A stretch of DNA of 64,000 bases, from the NCBI RefSeq assembly GCF_015209745.1, contig NZ_CP063657.1, forward strand, positions 806,001 to 870,000, written 5' to 3'. This DNA is from Lysobacter avium (GTDB lineage: Bacteria > Pseudomonadota > Gammaproteobacteria > Xanthomonadales > Xanthomonadaceae). The position numbers and the translations under genes are program-made. Positions 18,623 to 27,815 of this stretch are shown here, piece by piece (the stretch's first letter is position 1; each line of letters begins with the position of its first letter). Below the pieces are notes generated by a model, which was given only the letters and a program-made list of their open reading frames with translations, was not told where the DNA came from and did no database searches.

Positions 18623-19093
18623 CTAGTGGACGTTCCGGCTGGCGCGCTCACCGGCGTCGGCGCTCGAACGCCACGGGTCATAACTGGCGAACCACCACAT
18701 ATGGCCTTCGATATCGAGGCAACCATAACCGCGCCCGCCGTATTCCTGATCGGCGATATCGCGGATGATTTCCGCACCGGCGGCCACGGCGCGGGCGTAA
18801 TGCGCGTCCGGATCCTGCACAATCACGCAGGTGGTCTGGGTCTCGCGGCCGCCGATCTGGTCGGGCTGGACCATCCGCCGCTGCCAGCGATCCACCGGCT
18901 TGCCAGGAACGAGTTCGTCGCGCGCCGAGCCCAGCATCACCATGCCGCCTTCCAGCACGAGCTGCGCATGGTGGACGATGCGTTCGTCGGCGTGGACCGT
19001 CAGGCGCTCGAAACCGAACGCTTCACACAGCCAGTCGATCGCGACGTGGGCGTTGCGGTACTGCAGGCACGGAATGATGGTGCTGTTGGGCAT
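18623..19093 (-). CDS. VOC-superfamily (glyoxalase/bleomycin-resistance fold) protein
   Basis: Protein of 156 residues resembling the PhnB-like single-domain VOC group: IPCLQYRNAHVAIDWLCEAFGFE at the start, LGSARDELVPG in the middle, and QEYGGRGYGCLDIEGHMWWFASYDPW at the end, where a Gly-rich turn precedes the last strand. Metal-ligand positions are not obvious, so the enzyme activity is unknown. It starts 4 bases after the stop of the small acidic gene upstream, so the two are one transcriptional unit. Confidence 0.85.
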   Translation of the reverse strand: MPNSTIIPCLQYRNAHVAIDWLCEAFGFERLTVHADERIVHHAQLVLEGGMVMLGSARDELVPGKPVDRWQRRMVQPDQIGGRETQTTCVIVQDPDAHYARAVAAGAEIIRDIADQEYGGRGYGCLDIEGHMWWFASYDPWRSSADAGERASRNVH

Positions 19094-19097
19094 GGGA

Positions 19098-19403
19098 CTA
19101 CTCCCCGATGCCGGACTCGTTGCTTTCGAATTCGGCCAGGACATCCAGCTTGAAAGCGAGGGCTTCGACCGTCTCGCGGACACGCTCGGCGGCAGCGTCG
19201 TCAGGCGCTTCGACCTCGATCACGCGCATGCCTGGGCCTTCGTCTTCAGACAGGCCGGCGGAGCTGGAGTCGGGGTCGTCCATGTGCGGCATGAGGTCCT
19301 GGATTTCCTCCACCCGCTCTATACCGGGGAGGCTTGTCAGCAGGTCGCGGATGGCACGGCCGGCATCGTCGCTGCCGGTAATCCTGATGCGTATCTGTGG
19401 CAT
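19098..19403 (-). CDS. Small acidic protein of unknown function
   Basis: A 101-residue soluble acidic protein that I do not recognise. The N-terminal part (MPQIRIRITGSDDAGRAIRD) looks like the first strand and helix of an ACT- or ferredoxin-like fold, and a second similar unit (GMRVIEVEAPDDAAAERVRE) follows an acidic linker (DDPDSSSAGLSEDEGP). AAAGGTTC lies upstream of the ATG. It is translated just before the VOC gene (4-base gap), suggesting a shared job. Confidence 0.65.
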   Translation of the reverse strand: MPQIRIRITGSDDAGRAIRDLLTSLPGIERVEEIQDLMPHMDDPDSSSAGLSEDEGPGMRVIEVEAPDDAAAERVRETVEALAFKLDVLAEFESNESGIGE

Positions 19404-19531
19404 GGAATGAACCTTTGGGGGGAAGGTCGACTCAGGCTAGGCAGCGCACGCGCAAAAGCACGTGACGGACGCGCGCTACCAGCACCAGGCATTCATCCAT
19501 TGCCGCAGCCGTGCATTCGCGGCGATCCCGC

Positions 19532-20527
19532 TCAGCGAAGAGGCGAAGGCGCTTCACGCACGGGCAGCGGGATATTGCACAGGTCGATATGTCCCGCGCT
19601 CGCCTTGTACCAGTCATCGCGGCGGTTGCGGCGCGCCTCGGTCAAAGCGGCAAAGGTGGCGCTGTCGGTCCGCAGCAATTGCAGGTGCTCGCGTTGCCCG
19701 GTCGGCACCTCGGAGGCCAGGCGGATCGCCTTGATCGGCGTGCGTTGCGCGGCATCCTCGTAGACGCCCATCGGCTCGGGACCACGTTGTGTCGACGAAA
19801 GCAGCTCCATGCCTCGCACGACCCGGCCAAGCACGGTGATGTTGCGGTCAAGCTGTCGCGGCGACTGGCCGATGACGACGTAAAGCTCTGCACCATTGCT
19901 GGAATCGGCCGCCATGTCGCGCCCGGCACCGAGCGTGCCGTAGCAATGGGTCATCCAGGCCTGGCCACTGGCCGGGTCCCGCGCGGCAGGGAAGCCGTCA
20001 ACGAATCCCACCTGCGGCGCCCAGCCATCGCGGTCGGGAATCGCGGTGAAAGACAGGCCTGCGGCGGGGCGTTCAAACTCGGCCGGGAGCCGGGCGCGCG
20101 CATCGCCCAGTGATCGTGCTCCGGCTTCTCCGGCGTCGGGATCGCCGAACTGGACGACAAAATTGTCCTGCGCACGGTAGATGCTCAGACCGTCCCAGAA
20201 GTGGCCGCGGGCAAGGGCGCGGATATTGGCGACGTGCTCGGGAGCGAACCGGGGCGCCAGTTCGATCACCACGCGTCCGCCGGCCAGGTCCATGTAAAGG
20301 GTGTTGGCTGGATCGGGCGCGCGCCAGTCCGCGTCCGGTGAGGCGGCGAGGATCTCGCTGACCGAGAGGGCTTTGAGCGGGGCTTCCGACGTGCTTGGTG
20401 TTGTCTTGTTGGCCGCGTGCGCCATTGGCATGGTGATGCAGATGCCCAGCAGGGTGCACGAGAACAAGGTGCACGAGAGCAGGGCGGACGAGAGCAGAGC
20501 GGGCAAGGGCAGGCGTGGGGTAGGCAA
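19532..20527 (-). CDS. Secreted cyclophilin-type peptidyl-prolyl isomerase
   Basis: Periplasmic PPIase-like protein. Beyond an N-terminal hydrophobic signal ([29 protein letters not shown]), the cyclophilin core is visible: [56 protein letters not shown], then [46 protein letters not shown] long C-terminal extension follows. The Arg and Phe of the classical active site (FHR, FMIQGG) are altered to [13 protein letters not shown], so activity may differ. I took TTG 20527 because GGAG stands 6 bases before it and it gives a normal signal peptide; the open frame extends to 20644. Confidence 0.8.
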   Translation of the reverse strand: MPTPRLPLPALLSSALLSCTLFSCTLLGICITMPMAHAANKTTPSTSEAPLKALSVSEILAASPDADWRAPDPANTLYMDLAGGRVVIELAPRFAPEHVANIRALARGHFWDGLSIYRAQDNFVVQFGDPDAGEAGARSLGDARARLPAEFERPAAGLSFTAIPDRDGWAPQVGFVDGFPAARDPASGQAWMTHCYGTLGAGRDMAADSSNGAELYVVIGQSPRQLDRNITVLGRVVRGMELLSSTQRGPEPMGVYEDAAQRTPIKAIRLASEVPTGQREHLQLLRTDSATFAALTEARRNRRDDWYKASAGHIDLCNIPLPVREAPSPLR

Positions 20528-20665
20528 GGGCGGCTCCAGTGGGACAGACGTTCGGCGCTCGCCTGAGTCTGGCGGATTCCGCGCGCGCCAGCCAATGTCG
20601 CCGGCGCGGGCAATCCGCGTCCCAGCCCAGCGTCCGCCCATCAACCTGGCGGTGGATTCGCGGAC

Positions 20666-21913
20666 TCAGTCGGCGTACTTGGCGATGAAGTCGCGCAGTT
20701 GCGGGTAGACCTGCCCGCGCCAGCGACGGCCGCTGAAGATGCCGTAGTGACCGGCGCCCTCGATGGTGGTGTGCAGGTGGTCGGCTTCGGCGATGCCGGT
20801 GCACAGTTCGTGCGCCGCGCGGGTCTGGCCCTGACCGGAAATATCGTCCAGTTCGCCTTCGATCGTCATCAGCGCCGTGCCGGTGATGGCCGCCGGATCG
20901 ACGCGCTCACCTGCTACGTCCCACAGGCCACGTGGCAACAGATGGTCCTGGAACACGGTCTGGATGGTGTCCAGATAGTAAGCCGCCGGCATATCGAGCA
21001 CCGCGTTGTAATCGTCGTAGAACTTGCGGTGCGACTGGGCATCGTCCAGGTCGCCGTTGAGCACGTCCTGGTAGAACTTCATGTGCGACTGCGCGTGGCG
21101 CTCGGGATTCATCGCCATGAAGCCGGTGTGCTGGAGGAAGCCAGGATACACCCGGCGGCCGCGGCCCGGGTAGTTCTGCGGTACTTCATGGATCAGGTTC
21201 TCGCTGAACCATGACAGCGGCTTGTGCGTGGCCAGCTCGTTGACCTGAGTGGGACTCTCGCGGGGGTCGATCGGCCCGCCCATCATCACCATCGAGCGCG
21301 GCGTCTGCTCGCCGCGCGAGGCCATCAGCGAAACCGCCGCAAGTACCGGCACCGTGGGCTGGCACACGCTCACCACGTGCAGGTTGTCGGCGCCGATGAA
21401 GCGGATGAATTCCTGGATGTAGGCGATGTAGTCGTCCAGGGTGAACTCACCCTCGCTGACCGGGATCATGCGGGCGTCGGTCCAGTCGGTGATGTAGACC
21501 TTGTGGTCGCGCAGCATCGTGCGCACGGTGTCGCGCAGCAGCGTGCTGTGGTGACCCGACAGTGGGGCGACGACGAGGACCGGCGGCTGGCCGCGCATCT
21601 CGGTGAGGTTGCCGGCATCGTCGGTGTAGCGCTTGAAGCGCAGCAGCCGGCAGAACGGCTTGTGCACCATCTCGCGCTCGATCACCGGATGCTCGACACC
21701 GTCGAACTCGACGGAATGGATGCCGAACTCGGGTTTCTCGTAGTCCTTGCCGATGCGGTACATCAGCTCGCAGGCGGCTGCGAACTGGTCGGCGCCGGGA
21801 AGCTTGCCCAGCCAGGTGTTGGAGCCGCCGAAAATCTTCGCGCACGCATCGGCCCAATAGGTCATCGGTGCCATCCACGCGCGGTTGAACTCGTGCATCT
21901 GGTAAAGCAGCAT
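20666..21913 (-). CDS. phaZ: Intracellular polyhydroxybutyrate depolymerase
   Basis: Cytoplasmic depolymerase of native PHB granules, 415 residues. The nucleophile is a Cys in VVSVCQPTVPVLAA (Cys184), the position known for the Ralstonia PhaZ Cys183, rather than the Ser of extracellular enzymes. Other family blocks: PLSGHHSTLLRDTV, VYITDWTDARMIP, MGGPIDPRESPT, and the acid and His in ELDDISGQGQT and EGAGHYGIFSGRRWR. No PHA synthase lies nearby, so the polymer might be made elsewhere in the genome or the substrate may differ. Confidence 0.9.
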   Translation of the reverse strand: MLLYQMHEFNRAWMAPMTYWADACAKIFGGSNTWLGKLPGADQFAAACELMYRIGKDYEKPEFGIHSVEFDGVEHPVIEREMVHKPFCRLLRFKRYTDDAGNLTEMRGQPPVLVVAPLSGHHSTLLRDTVRTMLRDHKVYITDWTDARMIPVSEGEFTLDDYIAYIQEFIRFIGADNLHVVSVCQPTVPVLAAVSLMASRGEQTPRSMVMMGGPIDPRESPTQVNELATHKPLSWFSENLIHEVPQNYPGRGRRVYPGFLQHTGFMAMNPERHAQSHMKFYQDVLNGDLDDAQSHRKFYDDYNAVLDMPAAYYLDTIQTVFQDHLLPRGLWDVAGERVDPAAITGTALMTIEGELDDISGQGQTRAAHELCTGIAEADHLHTTIEGAGHYGIFSGRRWRGQVYPQLRDFIAKYAD

Positions 21914-21994
21914 GTGAAGCCTTGGCAGAAAATTGGTGCGTTGCAGCGTAACGGAAACACCGCGGCGGTACGTGAATCAACGTCGCGGTTGTGC

Positions 21995-22603
21995 TCAGTC
22001 GACCGCCTCCAGCGCCGCCAGGCCGGCCCTCATCGCGGGCCCCAGCCACAGGTGTGAACCCAGCGGATGCAGGCCGATGCGGGCGAAGCGCTCGCGATAG
22101 AACTTCTCCGGTCGGGCCTGGAACCCCACCGTGTCGCCATCGATGCCGTCGCTGCGGGTGAAGGTCTCCAGGAACGCGACCCCTCCGCAGAGGTCGGCCA
22201 GCGCCGGAAGCCCACGATCCAGCTCGCGCGTGGGCAGGTAGTGCAGCACGTCACTGCAGACCAGCAGGTCCACCGGGCCACACGGTCGCAGGTACTCGAA
22301 ATCGCCGAAGCGGGCCAGGTGCAGATTGCGGCGGGCGCCGAAGCGGGTGACCGCATACTCGCTGCTGTCAAACCCCAGGTAGTCGAGCTTCGGCCGCAGC
22401 TTCAACAACGGGGCGCGCCACGCTCCCTCGCCGCAACCGATGTCCAGCACGCTGCGGATTGGCCGCTCAAGGTGGTATTCCGCCGTAGCCACCGCCAGGG
22501 CGACCTTGCGCGCGAGTCTCGCCGGGCCGCCGATCGCAGCGCCACGCGTCGCCGGATCGCGGTACCACTGGTCGAAATAGGCCTGGTCGTATTGCTTGTT
22601 CAT
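21995..22603 (-). CDS. Class I SAM-dependent methyltransferase
   Basis: About 202 residues. The SAM-binding motif I is SVLDIGCGEGAW, followed by LDYLGFDSSEYAVTRFGA (motif II region) and DLLVCSDVLHYLPTRELDRGL. This is the layout of Methyltransf_11/25-type small-molecule methyltransferases; the substrate is unknown. ATG 22603 (MNKQYDQAYFDQWYRDP) fits better than the upstream ATG. It is divergent from hemJ with a 90-base gap. Confidence 0.85.
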   Translation of the reverse strand: MNKQYDQAYFDQWYRDPATRGAAIGGPARLARKVALAVATAEYHLERPIRSVLDIGCGEGAWRAPLLKLRPKLDYLGFDSSEYAVTRFGARRNLHLARFGDFEYLRPCGPVDLLVCSDVLHYLPTRELDRGLPALADLCGGVAFLETFTRSDGIDGDTVGFQARPEKFYRERFARIGLHPLGSHLWLGPAMRAGLAALEAVD

Positions 22604-22693
22604 CGGGATTATTGCATCGGGGTCGGAGCGCATGGCGCTGCGCGGCGTGCCATCCTAGCGCGCGAACCACTCAGCCAAGGATCCGCCCGCCAC

Positions 22694-23146
22694 ATGAACG
22701 CCTATCTCTGGACCAAGACCTTCCATCTCGTTTTCGTGATTGCCTGGATGGCGGCGGTGTTCTATCTGCCGCGGATCCTGGTCAACCTGGCCGAGGCCGG
22801 GGACGAGCCGGCAGTGCGCGCGCGGCTGGGGCTGATGGGCCAACGCCTGTACCGGTTCGGTCACGTCATGTTCGGCCTGTCACTGGTCCTTGGCATCGTG
22901 CTGTGGCTGGGTTATCGCTTCCTGCCGGACTTCCCGACCATGGTGGCGTCGGGCACCGGCTGGCTGCATGCCAAGCTGCTGCTGGTGGCCGCATTGTTTG
23001 CCTATTACATCTTCAGCGGGCGCTGGCTGAAAGGCGTGCTGGCCGGCCGTCCGCTGCCCTCGTCCAAGGCGCTGCGCTGGTTCAACGAGATACCTGTTTT
23101 CGGCCTGATCGTGATCGTCTGGCTGGTGCTGGCAAAACCGTTTTAG
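22694..23146 (+). CDS. hemJ: HemJ-type protoporphyrinogen IX oxidase
   Basis: A 150-residue inner-membrane protein with four hydrophobic segments. Conserved HemJ blocks are present: TKTFHLVFVIAWMAAVFYLPRILVN in helix 1 with the key His, WLHAKLLLVAALFAYYI with the conserved Lys, and RWFNEIPVFGLIVIVWLVLAKPF at the end. HemJ oxidises protoporphyrinogen IX in haem synthesis in bacteria that lack HemG and HemY. It could also be called a CopD-family protein, but the RxNEIP tail favours HemJ. Convergent with the alkaline phosphatase gene. Confidence 0.85.
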   Translation: MNAYLWTKTFHLVFVIAWMAAVFYLPRILVNLAEAGDEPAVRARLGLMGQRLYRFGHVMFGLSLVLGIVLWLGYRFLPDFPTMVASGTGWLHAKLLLVAALFAYYIFSGRWLKGVLAGRPLPSSKALRWFNEIPVFGLIVIVWLVLAKPF

Positions 23147-23153
23147 GCAACGC

Positions 23154-24875
23154 TCAGCCACCGGTGCCGGGCTTGAGCCGTTTCTGTGCCGGCAGTTCCA
23201 CCGGCACGCCGTCCGCATTGCAGCTACCGGCCGCGCACACCGCTGCACGCAGGTAGGGCGTGGACTGCAGCATGAAGTGGAAGATCGCGTTCTGCTCGAC
23301 GCTGCCACGCACCGCGGCGCTGCCCGGTCCGCGGGCCCAGATGCCGACGTCGTCGCCACCGTGCGACTCCGAGGTCGTCGGGACGAGCGCCTCCTGCATG
23401 TAGTCCGGCGCCGTCGTGTCCACCGAGCTCAGGTCGGGACGTCCGGCGGCCGGCTGGTAGCCCCTGGTCTTGTGCGGAAATCGCTTGGGCCCGGCGGGTT
23501 GCGTGTCGCTGGCACCCGTGTAGCCCGGGCCATTGGAGTAGCTCAGGGTGGTGTAGGGCATGTTGCGCGCGTCGCGCGCCAGAACGCGCTCACCATCCTT
23601 GTCCTCGCGGACCTTGTCCAGGATCGGGTTGCCGCGGGCCGGGTAGCCGACGAAGCTCAGCGTGTGGGCGTGGTCGGCGGTGACCAGGATCAGGGTATCG
23701 TCGGCGGAGGTGAGCCGGTTGGCGACCTCAACGGCCTCGGCCATCGCAATGGTGTCGGTCAGCGCGCGGTAGGCGTTGCCGTCGTGATGGGCGTGGTCGA
23801 TGCGCCCCCCTTCCACCAGCAACACGAAGCCGTTCGGATTGCGCGACAGGCGGGTGATCGCCGCCGCTGTCATCTCCGACAGGCTGGGCTCCCCCGCCGC
23901 GTCGCCGGGGCGGTCGTGCTCGTATTGCATGTGGCTGGGCTCGAACAGGCCCAGCAGCGGCTTGTCGGTCGGCGCGGCGGCAAACTGCTCGGCGTTCCAG
24001 ACATAGCTGCCGTCCGGGCGGCGCTGCTTCCAGCTCGCGATCAGGTCGCGTCCATCATCGCGACGTCCTGATTCCTGCGGATATTCGGGATCGCTCTGCG
24101 TGGAGGGCATGAAGTTGGTCCGGCCACCGCCCATCAGCACGTCCGGGCCGTTGCCGTAGGGAGACTCGATCAGCTGGCGCGCAATGTCGACGCAGCCCGC
24201 GGCGAGCGCCTCGGCAGGCATCGCCGAATCCGATTCCCAACCGCGGTCGGCAGAGTGGCTGAAGGTGGCGGCCGGCGTGGCGTGGGTGACGCGCGTGGTG
24301 GTGACCACGCCGGTTGCCATCCCGCTGCCCGCGGCGAGCTGCCACAGCGTGATCATCGGCGCGTCCAAGGCGCCCTTGCAGTCGCCGAAGTCCGCAGACT
24401 GGCCGATGCTGATCACTCCCGCACGGGTCTTCACGCCGGTCGCCATCGCACTCATCGTGCCCGCGGAATCGGGGGTCTGCATGTCGGTGTTGTAGGTCCG
24501 GCTCAAGGCGGTCGCCGGAAAGCGTTCCCAGCTCAGGCGGTTGTCCTCGCCGGCGCCGCCCTTGCGCTGGCCGTCCAGGATGCGGGCCGCCGCAACGGTG
24601 GGCAGGCTCATGCCGTCGCCGACGAAGAGGATCACGTTCTTCGCCTGTCCGCCCATCGCGCCGCGCTCGGCAGCCTGCGCCGCACCGTCGCGGAACCACC
24701 ACTGTGCGCTCTCTTCCTGCGGCCGCTGGATCGTCGGCACCGCCACTTTTACTGCGTGGTTTGCGGCGGGCGCCGATCCGGGTACGGCCGACGGCGCCGT
24801 CGTCGCGCACGCGGCGACCAGCAGGGCGGGGGCGATGAGCAGGCAAACGGTTCGCAGCGGGGCGTTGTGGTGCAT
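23154..24875 (-). CDS. Alkaline phosphatase (PhoA superfamily) lipoprotein
   Basis: Phosphomonoesterase of 573 residues. The metal and nucleophile motifs are clear: NVILFVGDGMSLPT with the first Asp, TPDSAGTMSAMATG with the nucleophilic Ser, GGRIDHAHHDGNAY, TADHAHTL and SESHGGDDVGIWARGPG. The N-terminus has a lipobox-like ALLVAAC, so it is probably lipid-anchored facing the periplasm or surface. Compared with E. coli PhoA (471) it has an extra loop region with the DTTAPDYMQEALVPTT insertion. ATG 24875 was chosen; MERSATPG 11 codons upstream is an alternative. Confidence 0.9.
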   Translation of the reverse strand: MHHNAPLRTVCLLIAPALLVAACATTAPSAVPGSAPAANHAVKVAVPTIQRPQEESAQWWFRDGAAQAAERGAMGGQAKNVILFVGDGMSLPTVAAARILDGQRKGGAGEDNRLSWERFPATALSRTYNTDMQTPDSAGTMSAMATGVKTRAGVISIGQSADFGDCKGALDAPMITLWQLAAGSGMATGVVTTTRVTHATPAATFSHSADRGWESDSAMPAEALAAGCVDIARQLIESPYGNGPDVLMGGGRTNFMPSTQSDPEYPQESGRRDDGRDLIASWKQRRPDGSYVWNAEQFAAAPTDKPLLGLFEPSHMQYEHDRPGDAAGEPSLSEMTAAAITRLSRNPNGFVLLVEGGRIDHAHHDGNAYRALTDTIAMAEAVEVANRLTSADDTLILVTADHAHTLSFVGYPARGNPILDKVREDKDGERVLARDARNMPYTTLSYSNGPGYTGASDTQPAGPKRFPHKTRGYQPAAGRPDLSSVDTTAPDYMQEALVPTTSESHGGDDVGIWARGPGSAAVRGSVEQNAIFHFMLQSTPYLRAAVCAAGSCNADGVPVELPAQKRLKPGTGG

Positions 24876-25013
24876 GGAGTCGTGACCGGGAGTTGCGGAA
24901 CGCTCCATTATGGCGCAACTGTTGCGCCAGCTGTGCCGGTTCGTTTTGCTGGTGGGTTCGCAGGCACGCGCCCGCTCCGCTATCGTGCGATTCGACCCTT
25001 GATTGGCAATGCG

Positions 25014-26291
25014 ATGACGATGGTTTCCTGGTGGCTGTCGATTCCCTTCTGGAAGCGCGTGCTCGCGGGCTTTGTGTTTGGCGCACTGGCCGGCTGGCTG
25101 TTCGGACCGGCCGCAGAACCCTGGTTCGGCCCGCTGGGCACGGTGTATGTGACCCTGATCCGGATGATCGCGGTGCCGCTGGTGCTGTTCGCGGTGATCA
25201 ACGCGGTGGCGTCCCTGCACGGGCAGAAATCCGTTGCCGCGCTGGGCGGGCGCACGTTCGCCTGGTTTGCCGCGACCGCGGCGCTGGCTGTCTGCGTGGG
25301 GCTGGGCGTCGGGTGGGTGCTGCAGCCGGGCGCGGGCGTGACCGGGCTGACCGTCGCCGCCGATTACGAGGTGCGGGTCGTGCCGTCGGTGGTCGAAGTG
25401 CTGCTGGACGTGGTCCCGGGCAACCCGTTTGCCGCGCTGGCGGAGGGCAAGATCCTCCAGGTGATCGTGTTTGCCGGCTTGGTGGGGTTCGCGCTGGTGA
25501 AACTGGGCGAGCGCACCACCGGTCTGCGCAAACTGGCCGGCGAGGCCAGCGAGACGATGATCCAGGTAACCCGCTTCGTGCTGGAAATAACGCCGCTGGG
25601 GACCTTCGGCCTGATCGCGGCGCTGGTGGGCGCCTACGGCTTCGAGAAGTTGCTGCCGCTGGGCATGTTCGTGTTCGCGCTGTATCTGGCCTGCGCGCTG
25701 CATATCGTGGTCGTCTACGGCAGCCTGCTGCTCAGTCACGGGCTCAATCCGCTGCGCTTTTTCCGCGGCGCCGCGCCGGCGATGCAGGTGGCGTTCGCGA
25801 GTTCATCGAGTTTCGCCTCGATGCCCGCGGCGATGCGCGCGGTGACCCACAACCTGGGCGTGGACAAGGATTACACCGCGTTCGCGGTGCCGCTGGGTGC
25901 CAGCATCAAGATGGACGGCTGCGGGGCGATCTACCCGGCCCTGACCAGCCTGTTCGTGGCCCAGTACTTCGATCTGCAGCTGGAGCCGACGCAGTACCTG
26001 GTGATCATGCTGGCCTCGGTGCTGGGCAGCTTCGGCACCGCGGGCGTGCCGGGCACCGCGATCGTGATGGTCACCCTGGTGCTGTCGGCCGCGGGCCTGC
26101 CGCTGGAAGGCATCGGCTACCTGGTGGCGATCGACCGCGTGCTGGACATGGCGCGCACGACAACCAACGTCACCGGGCAGATGCTGGTGCCCGTGTTGGT
26201 GGCGCGTGAGACCGGCATGCTCGACATGGAGATCTACAACCGCGCCTCGACCAATATCGGCATGCTGGAGGGCGATCAGCCCCGCGAGTAG
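25014..26291 (+). CDS. Dicarboxylate/amino acid:cation symporter (DAACS)
   Basis: Inner-membrane sodium- or proton-coupled symporter of 425 residues with about eight hydrophobic segments and the two re-entrant loops. Signature blocks: AFASSSSFASMPAAMRAVTHNLGVDK (the Ser-rich HP1), the IKMDGCGAIYPALTSLFVAQYF region where family members have NMDG (here KMDG), FGTAGVPGTAIVMVTLVLSAAGLP (HP2) and DRVLDMARTTTNVTGQ. The last is the substrate-binding DxxRTxxNVTGD motif with Gln for Asp, which may alter substrate. Overlaps the convergent Nudix gene by 16 bases. Confidence 0.93.
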   Translation: MTMVSWWLSIPFWKRVLAGFVFGALAGWLFGPAAEPWFGPLGTVYVTLIRMIAVPLVLFAVINAVASLHGQKSVAALGGRTFAWFAATAALAVCVGLGVGWVLQPGAGVTGLTVAADYEVRVVPSVVEVLLDVVPGNPFAALAEGKILQVIVFAGLVGFALVKLGERTTGLRKLAGEASETMIQVTRFVLEITPLGTFGLIAALVGAYGFEKLLPLGMFVFALYLACALHIVVVYGSLLLSHGLNPLRFFRGAAPAMQVAFASSSSFASMPAAMRAVTHNLGVDKDYTAFAVPLGASIKMDGCGAIYPALTSLFVAQYFDLQLEPTQYLVIMLASVLGSFGTAGVPGTAIVMVTLVLSAAGLPLEGIGYLVAIDRVLDMARTTTNVTGQMLVPVLVARETGMLDMEIYNRASTNIGMLEGDQPRE

Positions 26292-26764
26292 CTCCACGAC
26301 ACCAGCCGGCCGCCCTGGTAGGGCATCACGCCGTGGAAGGGCTGCGGGTTGTCGTCGAACACCATCGGCAGGAACTCGCGGTCGCCCTCCCACATCGGCA
26401 CCTCATGCAGGCGGTCCAGCGGCACCCACTCCAGGCTGCCTTCGTGGTTTTCGGTGAACGCGGTGCCGCTGTAGCGGGGGATCAGGAACACGAAGCCGAG
26501 CCAGTCCTCGCCCTGCTTGCCGAACCCCGGCCAGTTGATCGTTCCGCGCAGCTGCATCTCCTCACACTCGATGCCGGCTTCCTCGAATATCTCCCGACGC
26601 ATCCCGGCGGCGATGTCCTCGCCGCTTTCCAGCTTGCCGCCCAGGCCGTTGTACTTGCCCAGGTGCTGGTCATCCGGGCGCGCGTTGCGGTGGATGAGCA
26701 GCACCTCGCGCCCGTCGTGGGAGAGGACGTAGCCCAGGGTGGCGGCAATCGGGGTGTACGGCAT
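26276..26764 (-). CDS. Nudix hydrolase (MutT/8-oxo-dGTPase type)
   Basis: Protein of 162 residues with a complete Nudix box, GLGGKLESGEDIAAGMRREIFEEAGI, and the flanking LLIHRNARPDDQHLGKYNGLGG typical of MutT/MTH1-like 8-oxo-dGTP diphosphatases. The C-terminal block WEGDREFLPMVFDDNPQPFHGVM is also characteristic. Its ATG overlaps the TGA of the beta-lactamase gene (TGATG), so it is probably translated by reinitiation. Likely nucleotide-pool cleaning, though other nucleoside-diphosphate substrates are possible. Confidence 0.9.
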   Translation of the reverse strand: MPYTPIAATLGYVLSHDGREVLLIHRNARPDDQHLGKYNGLGGKLESGEDIAAGMRREIFEEAGIECEEMQLRGTINWPGFGKQGEDWLGFVFLIPRYSGTAFTENHEGSLEWVPLDRLHEVPMWEGDREFLPMVFDDNPQPFHGVMPYQGGRLVSWSYSRG

Positions 26765-27633
26765 CAGCGCGCGGCCTGTTGCTTCGCCAGTTCCTGCTCG
26801 AACGCCTGCTCCGCCTGGACGGCGTACTCGCGGCAGCTCGTCGGTCGCGGATGCGGATTGTCCGCGTCGGCGGGTGCCCAGCCCACGCCTTCCGGATGTG
26901 GCGCGATCAGCAGGTCGCACGGGAGAGCGGCCACGGTGGCGAAGCCCTGCCGGTACGCCTCCACGATGCGCGGGAAACGCGGGTTGTCGAGCAACTGGTA
27001 GCCCGGTGCGCTGAGGCTGTCGGCGTAGGCGATCTGCAGCGGTTTGGAGTCGCGCGTGTCGGTCCAGGTCCAGCTCATCGAGCCGGGGGTATGCGCGGGC
27101 GTGAAGTGGACGGTGAACGAGGTGCCGCCCAGTTCGACGCTTGCGCGGTCCTGCAGCAGCCGGTCGGCCTGCACTGGCGGGAAAAGGATCCTGTCGCCGT
27201 AGTGGATGTCGTCGCTGCCGCCGCGCGCCAGCAGCACCGCGGACTCCGCATTGCTGACCAGCGTCGCGCCGGTGGCACGCTTGAGCGCCGCCAGTGGGCC
27301 GGCGTGGTCGGCGTGGGCGTGGCTGTGCAGGATCAGTTTGACCGACTCGATCGGGGTGCCGGTGGCCGCGATGTTTTCCAGCAGCATGTCCGCCGCCTGT
27401 GAGACGCCGCCATCGATCACCACCGCACCCTCGGGCGTCACGGCCAGCAGCGCGCTCAGACCCTCGGTGCCGATGTACCAGGTGTGGTCGGCGACACGAA
27501 ACGGGGTGACCGGCTGCCGCCATGCTTCGCGGGTCTGGTAGCCGGTCGCCTGGGGCAGGACCGGCGCGGCGGCAAATGCAGAGCCGAAGGTCAGCGCGGC
27601 GCAGGCGAGCACAAGCGGGCGGAGCAGGTGCAT
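26764..27633 (-). CDS. Subclass B3 metallo-beta-lactamase, L1-like
   Basis: Periplasmic zinc hydrolase of 289 residues with a Sec signal (MHLLRPLVLACAALTFGSAFA). All B3 ligands are present: His105 and His107, Asp109 and His110 in HSHAHADHAGP, His181 in HFTPAHTPGSMSW and His246 in LIAPHPEG. Two Cys (239 and 267) fit the L1 disulphide. Further L1-like blocks are IAYADSLSAPGYQL, NPRFPRIVEAYRQGFATV and LPCDLLIAPH. From memory this is closer to Stenotrophomonas L1 than to FEZ or GOB. No ampR-type regulator is adjacent. Function as a carbapenemase is predicted, not shown. Confidence 0.92.
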   Translation of the reverse strand: MHLLRPLVLACAALTFGSAFAAAPVLPQATGYQTREAWRQPVTPFRVADHTWYIGTEGLSALLAVTPEGAVVIDGGVSQAADMLLENIAATGTPIESVKLILHSHAHADHAGPLAALKRATGATLVSNAESAVLLARGGSDDIHYGDRILFPPVQADRLLQDRASVELGGTSFTVHFTPAHTPGSMSWTWTDTRDSKPLQIAYADSLSAPGYQLLDNPRFPRIVEAYRQGFATVAALPCDLLIAPHPEGVGWAPADADNPHPRPTSCREYAVQAEQAFEQELAKQQAAR

Positions 27634-27815
27634 GGTGAAATCTGTTGGCGGCAGGAGTGGGGCAGTGTCGATGACTGAACCGCGCAAGTCCATGCCGGGG
27701 CGGCCTGCCGGCGATTGCACCACTGCACGACTGCCGCAAGACCGCGCCAACCCCCGGAACGCAAGCAATGCCAAGCTGCGCATAATTGCCGATCGATCCG
27801 ATTGAGGAGTACCCC

